In this document: positions 41,847-51,966 of the stretch, in pieces
How the letters are laid out: each line of letters opens with the position of its first letter
How positions within the stretch are numbered: the stretch's first letter is position 1
Origin: Phaeoceros laevis
Taxonomy: Eukaryota > Anthocerotophyta > Anthocerotopsida > Notothyladales
DNA length: 57,851 nucleotides
Direction: 5' to 3'
Assembly: GCA_049999765.1 (NCBI GenBank)
Contig: JBNGIQ010003334.1
Span: 1-57,851, forward strand
The notes under the pieces: model-generated
Told to the model about the DNA's origin: nothing
Databases searched by the model: none
What the model saw: only the letters and a program-made list of their open reading frames with translations
Translations under genes and position numbers: made by a program

Positions 41847-44800
41847 GGTCCTTTTTCTGGAGCACTCAGGTGGATGTTGGGAATCGAACAGGGCCCCACC
41901 CTCTTAGTGTGGTGGTGTATGCAGCAAGGTGGAGAATAGGTCCAGCTATGGATACGGGACTGTTCATTCACCACAGGTGTTGCTGATCCAGCAGTTGCCT
42001 AGCTGGGTGCTGGTTGTTGGTTGCGTCCGACCCTTGGATGCCTCCCGGAGGGCAACCTTCGTGCGTTGGCCCCTCCTGCACCGTCCATCATAAATGATGT
42101 ACATAGTGCGCATGCTGTGCAGACACAGGCGTGTGCAACAGGGATTTCGTTGAAGTTGACCTAGGCGGTGGTGCTGTGGAATTCAATCTGCCTTGCCTTC
42201 GCAGAGGGTCCGGTCTGTTCCGATTACAGCAGACGAGAATTTTTTCTTCTCAATAGACTATGCTCAGGTTTTTAGGGTCAAGAGTTGTCCAGGCCTACCA
42301 CTAGGTGGAGTTGGAAGAGCGCAACGTCAACAACTTGCTTGGTGGGTTGGTGGGTGTTGAGCAGATCTACTACTAAGTTACTACTGTTCGTGCATTAGGA
42401 GCTGCTCACCTTCTCCTACTCGACTGTGCACTGCAAGCTCGTACTCCACTGGAAGGTACTGAATTGTTCTGAGGCAGACCAGGGAGAGACTACAACCACC
42501 CAGTTGCTTGCAGATTGTGAAAGTGAGTAGTGCATGTGCCCCTCGCCGTGGCATTGTAAGCCTACTACTACTACTCGGCCCACTGACATAGACTGTCACC
42601 ATTCTATTTATCAAAAATGAACCGCTCATGTTGTCTCATTGAAACCCTTCAGCTTACCGTGCTCATCAATCATGTTGTGTCTGTCCAAAACTGAAGTGGT
42701 GTCCGGTAACTGCACTATCCAGCTCCCTTCCTTATCCAGATTCGTCACGGCCATGTTGTTGCTCATGCCTGAGAAGAAGTGCGCTATTAGATATTACCAG
42801 AAAAGTAGTTATCTACAGAAGACTACAGTTGGTGCTCATTGTCCACCCACCCACGCAGTCAGCAAGCAGAGTGGCTAGATTTTTGTGGGCCAATTTTCTT
42901 GGGAGCTGTGTGGCTCCGGTTGCATTTGTCATGTGGTGCTTGTGTGTGTTGTAGAGCAGACGAGGGCTCGGCTGCGGCTGCGGCTCCTGCTGACCTGATG
43001 AGAACAAGCGGATGCCCTCTGACAGGTGGAGGGAGGCTGCCCGACAACAGGAAGAACAGCTCGCACATGGGTTGTGTGAAAGAAGACGAAGGACGAGTCA
43101 ACCGGCCTCACTCTCTCATCAACTGTAGTCTAGGCTAAACCTAATCAGACCGGCTAGAGTCGCTAGACTGCCAGGCCTGCCTGCTGCTGCTTCTCTCGTC
43201 TCTCTCTGCAGCAGCGTTGGAGGACACAACACGCCTTATTATACGACCGAGCCGTGATCAGTGGGTCCCCGCCCCCCTCGTCCGGCATGAACGCCACAGC
43301 AGACAGTGAGGTCAGGCCTCTGATCAGTGCTGAATGATGGGGGTACAGGACAGGATGTTGTACTACGGTCAACAGTGGGAGAATGGGATAGTCCAGGGCT
43401 TGGCAAGGGTTGCGTTGATGCCGGCAGCTTCATCATCCCTTTGATCATTTCATCATCCTGCTACTCGGCTAGATGCTTGTCTTGCAGCTTGGCTCCGGTG
43501 GTGCAGCCGAATAAGCTCTTTGGGTGGGAATCCATTCTGGGCCTGACTGATGACCTCTCTTTCGTGTTGTATCACAGCATGCAAGGGCAGGAGACCGGGG
43601 AGGGAGGGAGGGAGGGAGGGATTCCCGTGCCACTGCCAACGTTTGTTGTTGCTCTTGTTGTTATTGTCACATACAGTAGTGCCATTTGGCGATGCCAGAA
43701 GAGATGGAAGGGTGTACACCCCTGTGTGTTTGGTACTGAAGGGCAGCTGTCCGCACTTGCAAGTTGCTTCCTCTGAAAGTTGTGTGGGGCCATTCTGGTC
43801 ACATCGGGGTGCACGACATGCGCCAACAACTGGTTCGCTTCTATCTTTAATCAGGCCCGCCTCCCCATCTCCCCGGCACGTACATTTTTGCATAGCCCAG
43901 CTGAAGCCCCAAGCGAGGAATCCCTGGAGCACGGTGGTGCGCAACGAGTCTAGTCTGTTTTTGACTCCTTTTCGCTTGGAGCGGTTCGGTCCATGTTCCA
44001 TCATAGCGGCTTCCGCATTCATAACGCGCCGTGTATGAGTACTGTACGCACATTCCACTCCACCACCAGACCCAGTGACTCATCATCACAATCGACCTCG
44101 CGTCTATCCTGGCTTGGCCGGCTGGATTCTGCATGACGCGAGTCACGCGACGTATGCTGTAAGACCTAACCGTAACCTAACCTAATGTGAGCAACACCTT
44201 TGGTTTATGGCGGGAAGCGCAAAGCAAAGGGCCGGCGCCCCAGCCCCACGGATATCGGGGCGCACGTGCCAGACCCTTCTTTCCTTTCCCTCCCTCTCCG
44301 TTTCGCTTCTCTCGATCTGCGCGCCAGCCAGCCAGCCTGCCTGCCTGCCAGCCAGGCTGTTGTTGTGGCCATCCAACAGCAGCAGCAGGAGCCGGAAAGA
44401 AGGAAGGCGGCAAATCCCATCCCGCCCTTGTTCCTCGCTTCTGCTTTTTCCCTTCCCCGCCGACTTGCTCACCAGTGCGGAGCGTGGCCTCCTCTTGCAA
44501 TGTCTGCGCTGCTGTCTAATTTGCGACCGGCCGCCGGCGAGCAGCTGGCAACGAATTGAAACACGCAATTTGCGGCTTTCATCTCTGAATGTGAGAGAAG
44601 AAAGGGGGCTGGATGTGGATGTGCATCGTCATCTCTTGCCTCCGCTTTAGACAGAGTTTAATCTGGTCTAGTGAGGTGCGGGACTCTGAAGTTCGGTCAT
44701 CGTGTTCGTCCTATCCGTGAGCGCTGGCAGGTTTTACAGGCACCGGAGGAGGGGGAGAAGGAGACTACAGTAGTAGGGAGTAGAAGAAGTGGCAGAGCTG

Positions 44801-46616
44801 GCACTGGCTCGGTGGCCCCGGCTCCATGTCTGCTGGCCAGGGCTTGGTGGGCCTGCTGCAGCTTTCTGTTCGATTTGTTGCTTTCCGGCCTTGTGGATAT
44901 TGAAGAGGGATGCAGCAGCAGCCTGGACTACCATCGCCGCCTCGGTTTTTACTCTGCCTCTCCCCCAACTGCAGGCCCGTAATAAGAGGGGCGAGGTCCC
45001 CGGGCTACTGCTGCAGCGCTGCACGCTCGGTTCTTGCCTTTTCCTCTCACTGGCTTGCCTGCCTTGTTGTGCCTTTCTTTTTTCTCGCACCACCACCTAG
45101 GAGTTGAGGTCCTTCCCTAGTCTGGGCCATCTACTTGCCTTGCCATTTTGCTTTTGCTTGTCCGCATTTATTCACGGCCAGCATGGCTCTGCGGTCTGCT
45201 TTTCCTTTTCGCACCTGCTTCTTCCCGACCCCGTCTTCGTCTTCCCCGCTGCTTCTCTCCTCACGCCCTGGCGCCTTCCCCGGGTGTGCGCAACCGCTCC
45301 CTCGTGGCAAGGTAGGGGAATGATGCAATTCCATGTTCGGCCTCTGACTTCCAACCAACTGCCATCGCCCGGCTACTGGGAAGCAGCTTGAGCAGTGACA
45401 ACCTGCGAAGTTTCGGTTACGATTCTGCCTCTCCTGCTGCTGTTGCCGCGCATCTGGAGTTTGGAGGTGTTGCGCCGCATCTGACAACTGGTGGGCGGGT
45501 GGACGGGCAGCCGGCCTGCGGCAGTGTGGGGGGGATCTGATTGCAAGCGAAGAGGAAGGAGGGAGGGCCGCCTTATTGCCGGGGTCAATGTCAGTGGCGG
45601 CTGTGTTCCAGCTCTTACTGCTGCTTCAGTGTTCGTATCGGGGGGCGAGCAATTGCAGTGGAGGGTTAGGCTCCGCCTAGGCAGGCATGGTGAGATTTGT
45701 TTCCCGCATTTCTTCGTCTCCGACCGCATGCGTGCGCTTGGCCTGAGGATTTTGACTTTTCGGACGCGGCAGCAGAACACAATTGATGGTGGTGCCCGTT
45801 TGCTGATTTGGTGTAGATGCATGAGAGGACAGCGGGAGGTCCGGTGGGGACCAGAGAAAGTCAAGGCTGAAGGGCGTCAGCAGGTTTGTCATGTGGAGAT
45901 GCTTCTTCGTCAAGTCGTGTGGAGACCTTTGGTGTGATGCGGGGCACTCCGGTTGACTTCCCTCCCTCTAAGCTGGCTTCTTTCCCGCTCACAAGCCGAT
46001 CTCCACCGCACTGGCCGTTGGTTGATGGGAGTTGGTCTCCCGTGCACTTCGTTGCACACAGATCGACTGAAGCATCTCGTGCCAGAAATCTGGTCACTTA
46101 TGGTTCGCAGTTGTTTCCGAAATGCAACTGCGAGACTCTTGCTAGTGGTCAACATTTTTCACAGGCTGCTCCTTCCTGTAGTTCTCGCCATTGAGCCCGA
46201 TGCTTGGGCCCGCTATGCTTGTACGACGAAGGTGAAGTCGCAGGAGGAAGAACGCGCATATCTTCGCGCCTCGGCCCGGAAATCTATGTTCAGAGAGCAC
46301 CATGGAACAACTTTTATGCTCACCAGGAGCCCACTCATGCCACTACTCTTGGTGCGCAGGCTGATCCAGTCGGTTCTCATTTGTTGGTTTCTTGGATCTT
46401 ACTTGAGATGGCGTGGGGGTCCTAATCCCACACTAGGTGATCAAGGCACACTGTATCTGCGGATAGATAGTCCGGCTCTGCCAGGATTCCAGCTGGTATG
46501 GCCGGCTGCTGCAGTTGTTTGCCTTGGGCTGCTCTCTCAGTGCGATGTGACTGCCCGAGTCAGAGCGGGGATCTCCAAGTATTTGCCTAGCCATGATGAC
46601 ACACCACATTTTTGTA
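41847..46616. other. Long region between the TSO1-like stop and the CRINKLY4-like coding start
   Basis: No independent gene is recognisable. The left part is TSO1-like 3' UTR and flank. From about 44,170 the sequence is GC- and CT-rich, with simple repeats including (GGGA)n at about 43600-43620 and a GCCA/GCCT run at about 44323-44360; this looks like promoter and a long 5' leader. Frames open on both strands here follow from composition. The frame of the kinase gene is open back to 45953 without an obvious coding signal. Confidence 0.5.
43599..43621. repeat. (GGGA)n microsatellite
   Basis: Short perfect run of GGGA units in the non-coding region upstream of the CRINKLY4-like gene. No evidence of function. 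Confidence 0.85.
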
Positions 46617-46630
46617 GACTATCTCTCTTC

Positions 46631-48976
46631 ATGCTGGCTCTGCTTGCCTCCTGCCCCTTGAAATCGGAAGCTTTTGGCTACATGTCCTCTATAGCTGCCG
46701 CATATGGAGATCCGGGGTTCGTTTGCGCAATTAAGGCCGGCGACCAGCAGGAAGTGTATTGTTGGCGGGGGAATTCAACCATTGCCGACGGTGCATTTGA
46801 TGGCCCACAAAACATAGGGTTCGCTGGCCTGTCCGGGGGCCTCGGTATCATGTGCGGGTTGCAAACGAACACGTATCAGCCTTATTGCTGGTCAGGCAAC
46901 AATACTGGAGTGAATATAGTTCCACATGCGTACGTGGCTACCGCATACTCCTCCATCGCAGCAGGGGACGCTCATTTTTGTGCTGTGCGTGGTTCTCCAG
47001 CTCCGAATCCCGGCAGGGTTGACTGTTGGGGAGGAAACGTATCAGGAGAATCATCCCCGCCTCCCACTCTCGTGAGCTCTGTGGTTGCTGGCAGGAATTT
47101 TACTTGTGGCCTCTCCAGTGCTGGGCAAACTGCTGTCTGTTGGGGTAGCTCAGGCAACCATGTGACAGATTCTATTCCACCTGTTGCCTTTGATAGCCTG
47201 GCCGCAGGTGCTAATCATATGTGTGGGATAATCAAAGGAACTGGGGTTGCGAGATGCTGGGGTGACAACAGCAAGGGGCAGTCTGGGCCTCCTTCTATCA
47301 AGTTCACTGCCTTGGCTGGTGGATTTTTTCACACCTGTGGCATAAGGGAAGACACCCAAGAAGTGGAGTGTTGGGGAAACCCCAGTTTCAATGTTTCTTT
47401 GACATCTCGGTTCCTTGCCATCACTGGAGGACAAGTGAGCTGTGGAGTGGGTGAAGAGAGGCTGATTGTGGAATGCTGGGGAAACGGAACAGCATATGAT
47501 CCACCGTTGCAGCTTTTCAGCCCAGGGCTTTGCACTTGGAACTCCTGTCAAAAGAATGAGTTCTATTTCAATGCAACTGCAGCAGGTTTTAAAGCTACTA
47601 GTCTATGTGCTGATCCATCTCAGAAGATTTGTTCTCCGTGCGCTGAGACTTGCCCAACAGGCAGTTACGTGTCAATGAACTGCACTGCGGGTTCTAACTT
47701 GCAGTGCATGCCCTGCTCTCAGTGTCAGAACCAAGTATGTCAGACTGCTTGTGATCAGCCGCAGGCAAGACCAAGTAGTTCTGCGCCTGTTAATGGCCCA
47801 GAACCAAATTCTAGTGTGCCTGGCGGCCCTCAAATGGCCACCTTAGTGAGCAGTGCGGGCAAGCCAACCGGCATAGGTCTCATCATTGGCGTGGCCACCG
47901 GTGGAGGCCTTCTTGTCTTTCTTGTTGGTGCTGCATTGACGTTTTGTGTCATGCTGAGACGGAGAGGAAGGTACTTGTTGTTTACATGCGGATCAGATTC
48001 TGAAAGGATTGGACAGAATGGCTTAATACATCTCTCTTCCAGTTTATCGTCTTCAGTGGGAAGCAGCGGTCTTGGCAGGGGCGGGCATGATATCGTCATC
48101 AGAACCCAGGCATTCAGGTTAACAGAGCTGCGGGATGCCACCAATGGATTCAAGGAGGTTAATGAGCTAGGAAGGGGCAACTTTGGCTTTGTCTACAAGG
48201 CCACGCTCCTGGATGGCCGGCATGTTGCTGTCAAGAGGGCCAGTGCTGCTAGGCGGATACACAGCAACAGCAGGGATTTTGAAGCTGAACTGGACATCCT
48301 GTGCAAGCTGCACCATGCGAACCTTGTCAATCTGCTGGGTTACTGCGAAGAGATGGGGGAGCGGCTGCTAGTGTACGAGTTCATGCCTCATGGAACTCTT
48401 CATGACCACCTCCATGGGGGACTTGCAGTTCTGAGTTGGGGATTGCGGGTAAAAATTGCATTGCAAGCTGCTAGGGGGATAGAGTACCTTCACAAGGACG
48501 CATCCCCTCGTATTGTGCACAAGGATGTAAAGTCGTCAAATATCCTGCTGGATGGTGAGTGGGGTGCTCGGGTTGCAGATTTTGGACTGACTCTTCCAGG
48601 AAATGAGAAGGGAGCACTAGTTTCAGTTAGTGAGGCTGGATACTTGGATCCGGAATATGCCCACACCCAGACATTCACTGATAGAAGTGATGTGTACAGT
48701 TTTGGTGTAGTGCTTCTGGAGATACTTTGTGGAAGAAAGGTCATCGACTCTGGATCTGATCCTGCCTACATCGTGGACTGGGCAGTGCCTTGTATCCAGC
48801 AGGGAAAAATTGTCTCCGTCCTAGATGGCAACCTGGAGCTGCCTAAGAATGTGGATGGTATATGTAGAATAGCAGAAATTGCTGAACTTTGTGTGAGGTC
48901 AGCATCTTGTGAGCGGCCAGGCATGTCAGATGTGGCTGGGTGGTTAGAGCAAGTTGCACGCAGCAGCCCCTTGTAG
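46631..48976 (+). CDS. CRINKLY4-type receptor-like kinase (crinkly repeats, TNFR-like Cys region, TM, kinase)
   Basis: Plasma-membrane receptor kinase of the CR4/ACR4 family, which controls oriented cell division and epidermal or apical patterning. From ATG 46631 the protein has 781 residues. Seven crinkly repeats (each CG...CW) fill roughly residues 15-300; all seven CW pairs are visible. A TNFR-like Cys cluster follows (CSPCAETCPTGSYV, CMPCSQCQNQVC). The TM segment (IGLIIGVATGGGLLVFLVG) is near residues 414-440. The kinase has the Gly loop GRGNFGFVYKA (about 514), VAVK (about 533), HKDVKSSNILL (H at 630) and DFG (650), and GYLDPEY. The loop reads HKD, not HRD. The 46631 start gives only a 14-residue signal (MLALLASCPLKSEA). 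A strong acceptor just upstream (CATTTTTGTAG, ending 46616) would add LSLF in phase from a 5' exon, so the N-terminus may begin further upstream. Longer in-frame ATGs at 46337 and 46025 are less likely. Confidence 0.9.
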   Translation: MLALLASCPLKSEAFGYMSSIAAAYGDPGFVCAIKAGDQQEVYCWRGNSTIADGAFDGPQNIGFAGLSGGLGIMCGLQTNTYQPYCWSGNNTGVNIVPHAYVATAYSSIAAGDAHFCAVRGSPAPNPGRVDCWGGNVSGESSPPPTLVSSVVAGRNFTCGLSSAGQTAVCWGSSGNHVTDSIPPVAFDSLAAGANHMCGIIKGTGVARCWGDNSKGQSGPPSIKFTALAGGFFHTCGIREDTQEVECWGNPSFNVSLTSRFLAITGGQVSCGVGEERLIVECWGNGTAYDPPLQLFSPGLCTWNSCQKNEFYFNATAAGFKATSLCADPSQKICSPCAETCPTGSYVSMNCTAGSNLQCMPCSQCQNQVCQTACDQPQARPSSSAPVNGPEPNSSVPGGPQMATLVSSAGKPTGIGLIIGVATGGGLLVFLVGAALTFCVMLRRRGRYLLFTCGSDSERIGQNGLIHLSSSLSSSVGSSGLGRGGHDIVIRTQAFRLTELRDATNGFKEVNELGRGNFGFVYKATLLDGRHVAVKRASAARRIHSNSRDFEAELDILCKLHHANLVNLLGYCEEMGERLLVYEFMPHGTLHDHLHGGLAVLSWGLRVKIALQAARGIEYLHKDASPRIVHKDVKSSNILLDGEWGARVADFGLTLPGNEKGALVSVSEAGYLDPEYAHTQTFTDRSDVYSFGVVLLEILCGRKVIDSGSDPAYIVDWAVPCIQQGKIVSVLDGNLELPKNVDGICRIAEIAELCVRSASCERPGMSDVAGWLEQVARSSPL

Positions 48977-49670
48977 CCAGGACAGTAATGTGATTATGTT
49001 CTTTGCTGCACGTACCATGGCATGCATAACCACAGAGGCAGCTCAAAGTTTTATCAGGCGTTCAAGGGTACTTCGGCCTGCAATAAGAAATCTACACTCC
49101 TGCGCGAGAGAGCTTTCACTTAACACCCACAGCCCATGAGCGGGCAACCATAAATTATTCAGAACGTGTAAGACAGTCAAGATTCAACGAGGATGTGCCA
49201 CTCACTACCTGTCATTAAAATGTACCATGTTTGCAAGCTTGTCCACGACCCAGATTGCACGACATTAGAGCAATACAAAACATCAAGCAGATGCACCCTG
49301 ATACCGTCTCCTGCTGGACACGAAAAGTGAACTCATGTTTGCAAGCTCGTAATAGCATCTGGTCACCGAGAAAATGGACGTTACAAAGTTTCTTACAAGA
49401 GCTGAATTAACTAGAGCAAGCCTAAATAACCATATAAGTTTACACCTACAAAAATCTCGGTCACTCGCGCTTGGGAACTTATAACAGTCTCCTGGACAGC
49501 GCATCTGCAACACCTGCCCCCGAGTACTATGCACTTCGGTGGCTCCAGCTCCAGGGTAGCTGGTGTCACAGCGCCATCAATGACAAACGCTTTGTGGTTG
49601 AGATGTAGACATACGTCTTCAGAGGACATAGAATCCAAAACTAATTTGCCCGGCGGAATTGAAGTTGGAT
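48977..49670. other. Convergent 3' region between the kinase and GeBP genes
   Basis: No gene is visible. The segment separates two convergent stop codons and should hold both 3' UTRs. The short frames here resemble nothing known. Confidence 0.6.
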
Positions 49671-51517
49671 TCAAGCCTTTACCCTCTCGGAATTCCGAAA
49701 ATCCTCATCCTGTAGCTTACGCTGCTCCTGAACTAACTGGATTCTTCGGAGGATGCAACCAAGCTCATCCGTGTCGAGATCTCGCCACTGTTGTTGCAGC
49801 TTCAGGTGCTCAGCTCCATTAGCCAAGCCATTCGATGTTAGCATAGAAAGACCTGACCCTCCAAGCAAGCCAAGGATGCTGCCCCCAAATCCTCCAAGAA
49901 CCGGCGTGCTGACACCAGCCACACGTGTGCCAAGAAGCTCAACCAAAGAAACAAGACGGGTCTGGTACACTTTGACATCCTCGAGAATAGCCAGGGTCTT
50001 CTCCTGGGCCTGCTCTACAGCTAGCAATTTGCTTTCCAGCTTGGCTTCTAGGTTGGCCAGAAAAGCTGAGTTACTGCTCAGTATCGCTTGAGAAGCAGCA
50101 GACGTGTCAGCTTGTTTCTTTTCACCTTCAATGTCCAAATCCACATCCATAGCAGCAGTCCCATGAGTCTCCTGCAAACCAGCTGCCACTTCAGACGTCG
50201 CTTGTGCTTGCCCTCTACTGTCGCCCAATGTGGATTTTGGGACGGCATGGTCATCAAGATCCTGACTGGCCAACTCGGACGACTTTTGAGAATCTTTCAA
50301 AATGTCCCCATTGCCATGATCGGTCTCGTTGACTTCCTCCTCTTCCTCCTCTTCATCATCCTCCTCCTCGGCCTGGGATTCGTCAGAGCTCTCCTCAGAG
50401 TTACGTGGTGGTGGCTTTGTTTCTGCTGACGGTTCTTCCTCTGTCCCCTCATCTTCGGATTCCTCTTCTGATTCTGGGTCTACAGGAGCCTTGACAGGAG
50501 GCTTTTCGGGCTCCACCGGAGTTGGCCCCCAAATCTTCTTCCAGCAAGTATTGAAGAGCTTTTCTTCGTTTGAACTTTTGAACTTCCTCAGAGCATTGGG
50601 GTCCTTGATTCTGTCCGCAAGCTGGTTGTACCTGATACTCATCCGTCGAATCTTGTCAGAGAGTTGCTCCTTCGAAAATCGTCCACCCAGCTTGCCTTCC
50701 ACATCCTTAATTAACTGCAAAAACCACACATCACCCTTTCCTGCTGACACCTGCTGTCCCGGCTTCAAATGTGACAAGACCTCTTGTGAGAAGGCCATCT
50801 CATCCTCGAAGCTCCAGTGCGATGCGCTCTTCGGTTTCACAGGAGTAGTATCCCCGGGCACATCGTTCTTTTGAGGTGGCGTTGCTGTAGGGGACTCCTC
50901 ATTTTGAACTTCTGCCTCTCGAGCCTGCTTTTTCCCCTTGCCTGACCGTTTCTCTGCAACCACAGCCTCCTTCCCTCCAACGACCAACTTGGGCTTGTCC
51001 TTCTCATTCTTCTGAACGGAGCCTTCTTTTGTCAACTCATCCTTCTGAGGCTTCTCAGCTGCCCCTTTACGCTCCTTCTTCGTGAGTTGTTTCTGCGGCG
51101 GTGCCTTCTCAACCCCATTCTCAGCCTTCCCCGCTTTCCTTTTCCGGGACTCGGGCTCCTCTACAGTCTTTTCCGCAACAGCTCCTCGCTTCTTCTTGGA
51201 CTCCTGTTCTTCTACCACCTTGCCAGCACCCGCGTTCTTCTTCTTCTTAACCTCAGGTTCATCCGCTTCCTCACTGGACGCCCTGGTTCGCTTAGTAGAG
51301 TGACTAGCGTCCAAGTCCCCACCAGATTTCACGACCAGCGGCTTCGAGGTAACAGCTGCACCTGATTTGGCACCGACAACAATAGCAGCAGGGGCCTTTT
51401 TAGGGTGCTGGCAACCTCGGTCTTCTTGAATGCCTCTCCACTGGAAGCATCAGACTCGGAATCGGTCCCTGCCTCCTCGCTTGAGCTGGACAGGTCGTGA
51501 GGCCTTCCTTGCGCCAT
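49671..51517 (-). CDS. GeBP-like (DUF573) DNA-binding protein; ATG and DNA-binding frame not contiguous
   Basis: Plant-specific transcription-factor family (GLABROUS1 enhancer-binding protein). The main frame, 51332-49671 (553 codons but opening on GTG), has a Lys/Glu-rich low-complexity N-part, then the DUF573 helix domain: WSFEDEMAFSQEVLSHLKPG, DVWFLQLIKDVEGKLGGRFS, DKIRRMSIRYNQLADRI and LFNTCWKKIWG. A Glu/Asp/Ser tract follows, then a possible coiled coil (LEAKLESKLLAVEQAQEKT). It ends with DLDTDELGCILRRIQLVQE. The only plausible ATG is 51517 in another frame (MAQGRPHDLSSSSEEAG...KKTEVAS). The two frames are both protein-like and meet near 51400-51406 at a three-C run. Either a 1-bp indel (error or real frameshift) lies there, or a roughly 70-nt intron with a weak donor (about 51440 to 51374, phase-compatible) joins them. 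Confidence 0.8.
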
Positions 51518-51966
51518 CAGGTCGACGGCGGATGAACTATGTCGTCAGTGGAAATCCGGTCCACGGTAGGGTCAGTTCAAAAAGGTCCTAACCCTAAGGG
51601 GGGCTTCACATATCACACCTCCCGCAAAGGTATTAGCGTCCTTGCAAGAATGCCTTTTACGTGCGTTGGGTATTACAGCCTTTTCTGGAAAGGTAGTATG
51701 ACCAGTATGTAACGGGCCTTCCGGGTATGAGTCATGAAATCTACATAGTCATGACTCGTTACGAAATCTACAATGTCATACACCGTCGGGCATGCCATGG
51801 GGTCTTCTCCCCGAAGTTCCCGCTCCGTTAAAACCCGCTTCAAAAAGTCGGAGAGCTACACGTTTCCCTGTACATGATGTTACGCAGCATGCGACCCAAG
51901 TTGCACCGTTGCAGTGACAACCTACACGCTCTTTTTCCAAGGCCATTCCGGTATTCAATTCCCGCA
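51518..51966. other. Intergenic region upstream of the GeBP-like gene
   Basis: No gene is visible. It holds the GeBP-like promoter and the 3' end of the carboxypeptidase gene, both on the minus strand. A small direct repeat, GAAATCTACA followed by GTCAT, occurs twice within 51731-51778. Confidence 0.55.

Noticed and set aside
43453-44058. Overlapping long frames on both strands (201 and 162 codons)
   Set aside because: GC-rich low-complexity region; frames open on both strands at once, no family resemblance, and simple repeats inside.
44155-44185. CTAACC-type repeats suggesting an interstitial telomere tract
   Set aside because: Only two or three imperfect units, and the motif is not the plant telomere repeat TTTAGGG.
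45953-46630. N-terminal extension of the CRINKLY4-like frame as coding
   Set aside because: The frame starts from a TTG, the product does not resemble the family, and a strong splice acceptor precedes the conserved part.
50329-50874. Plus-strand open frame of 181 codons, Ser-rich
   Set aside because: Antisense shadow of the Glu/Asp-rich part of the GeBP-like gene (GAA/GAG repeats read as Ser/Leu on the other strand).
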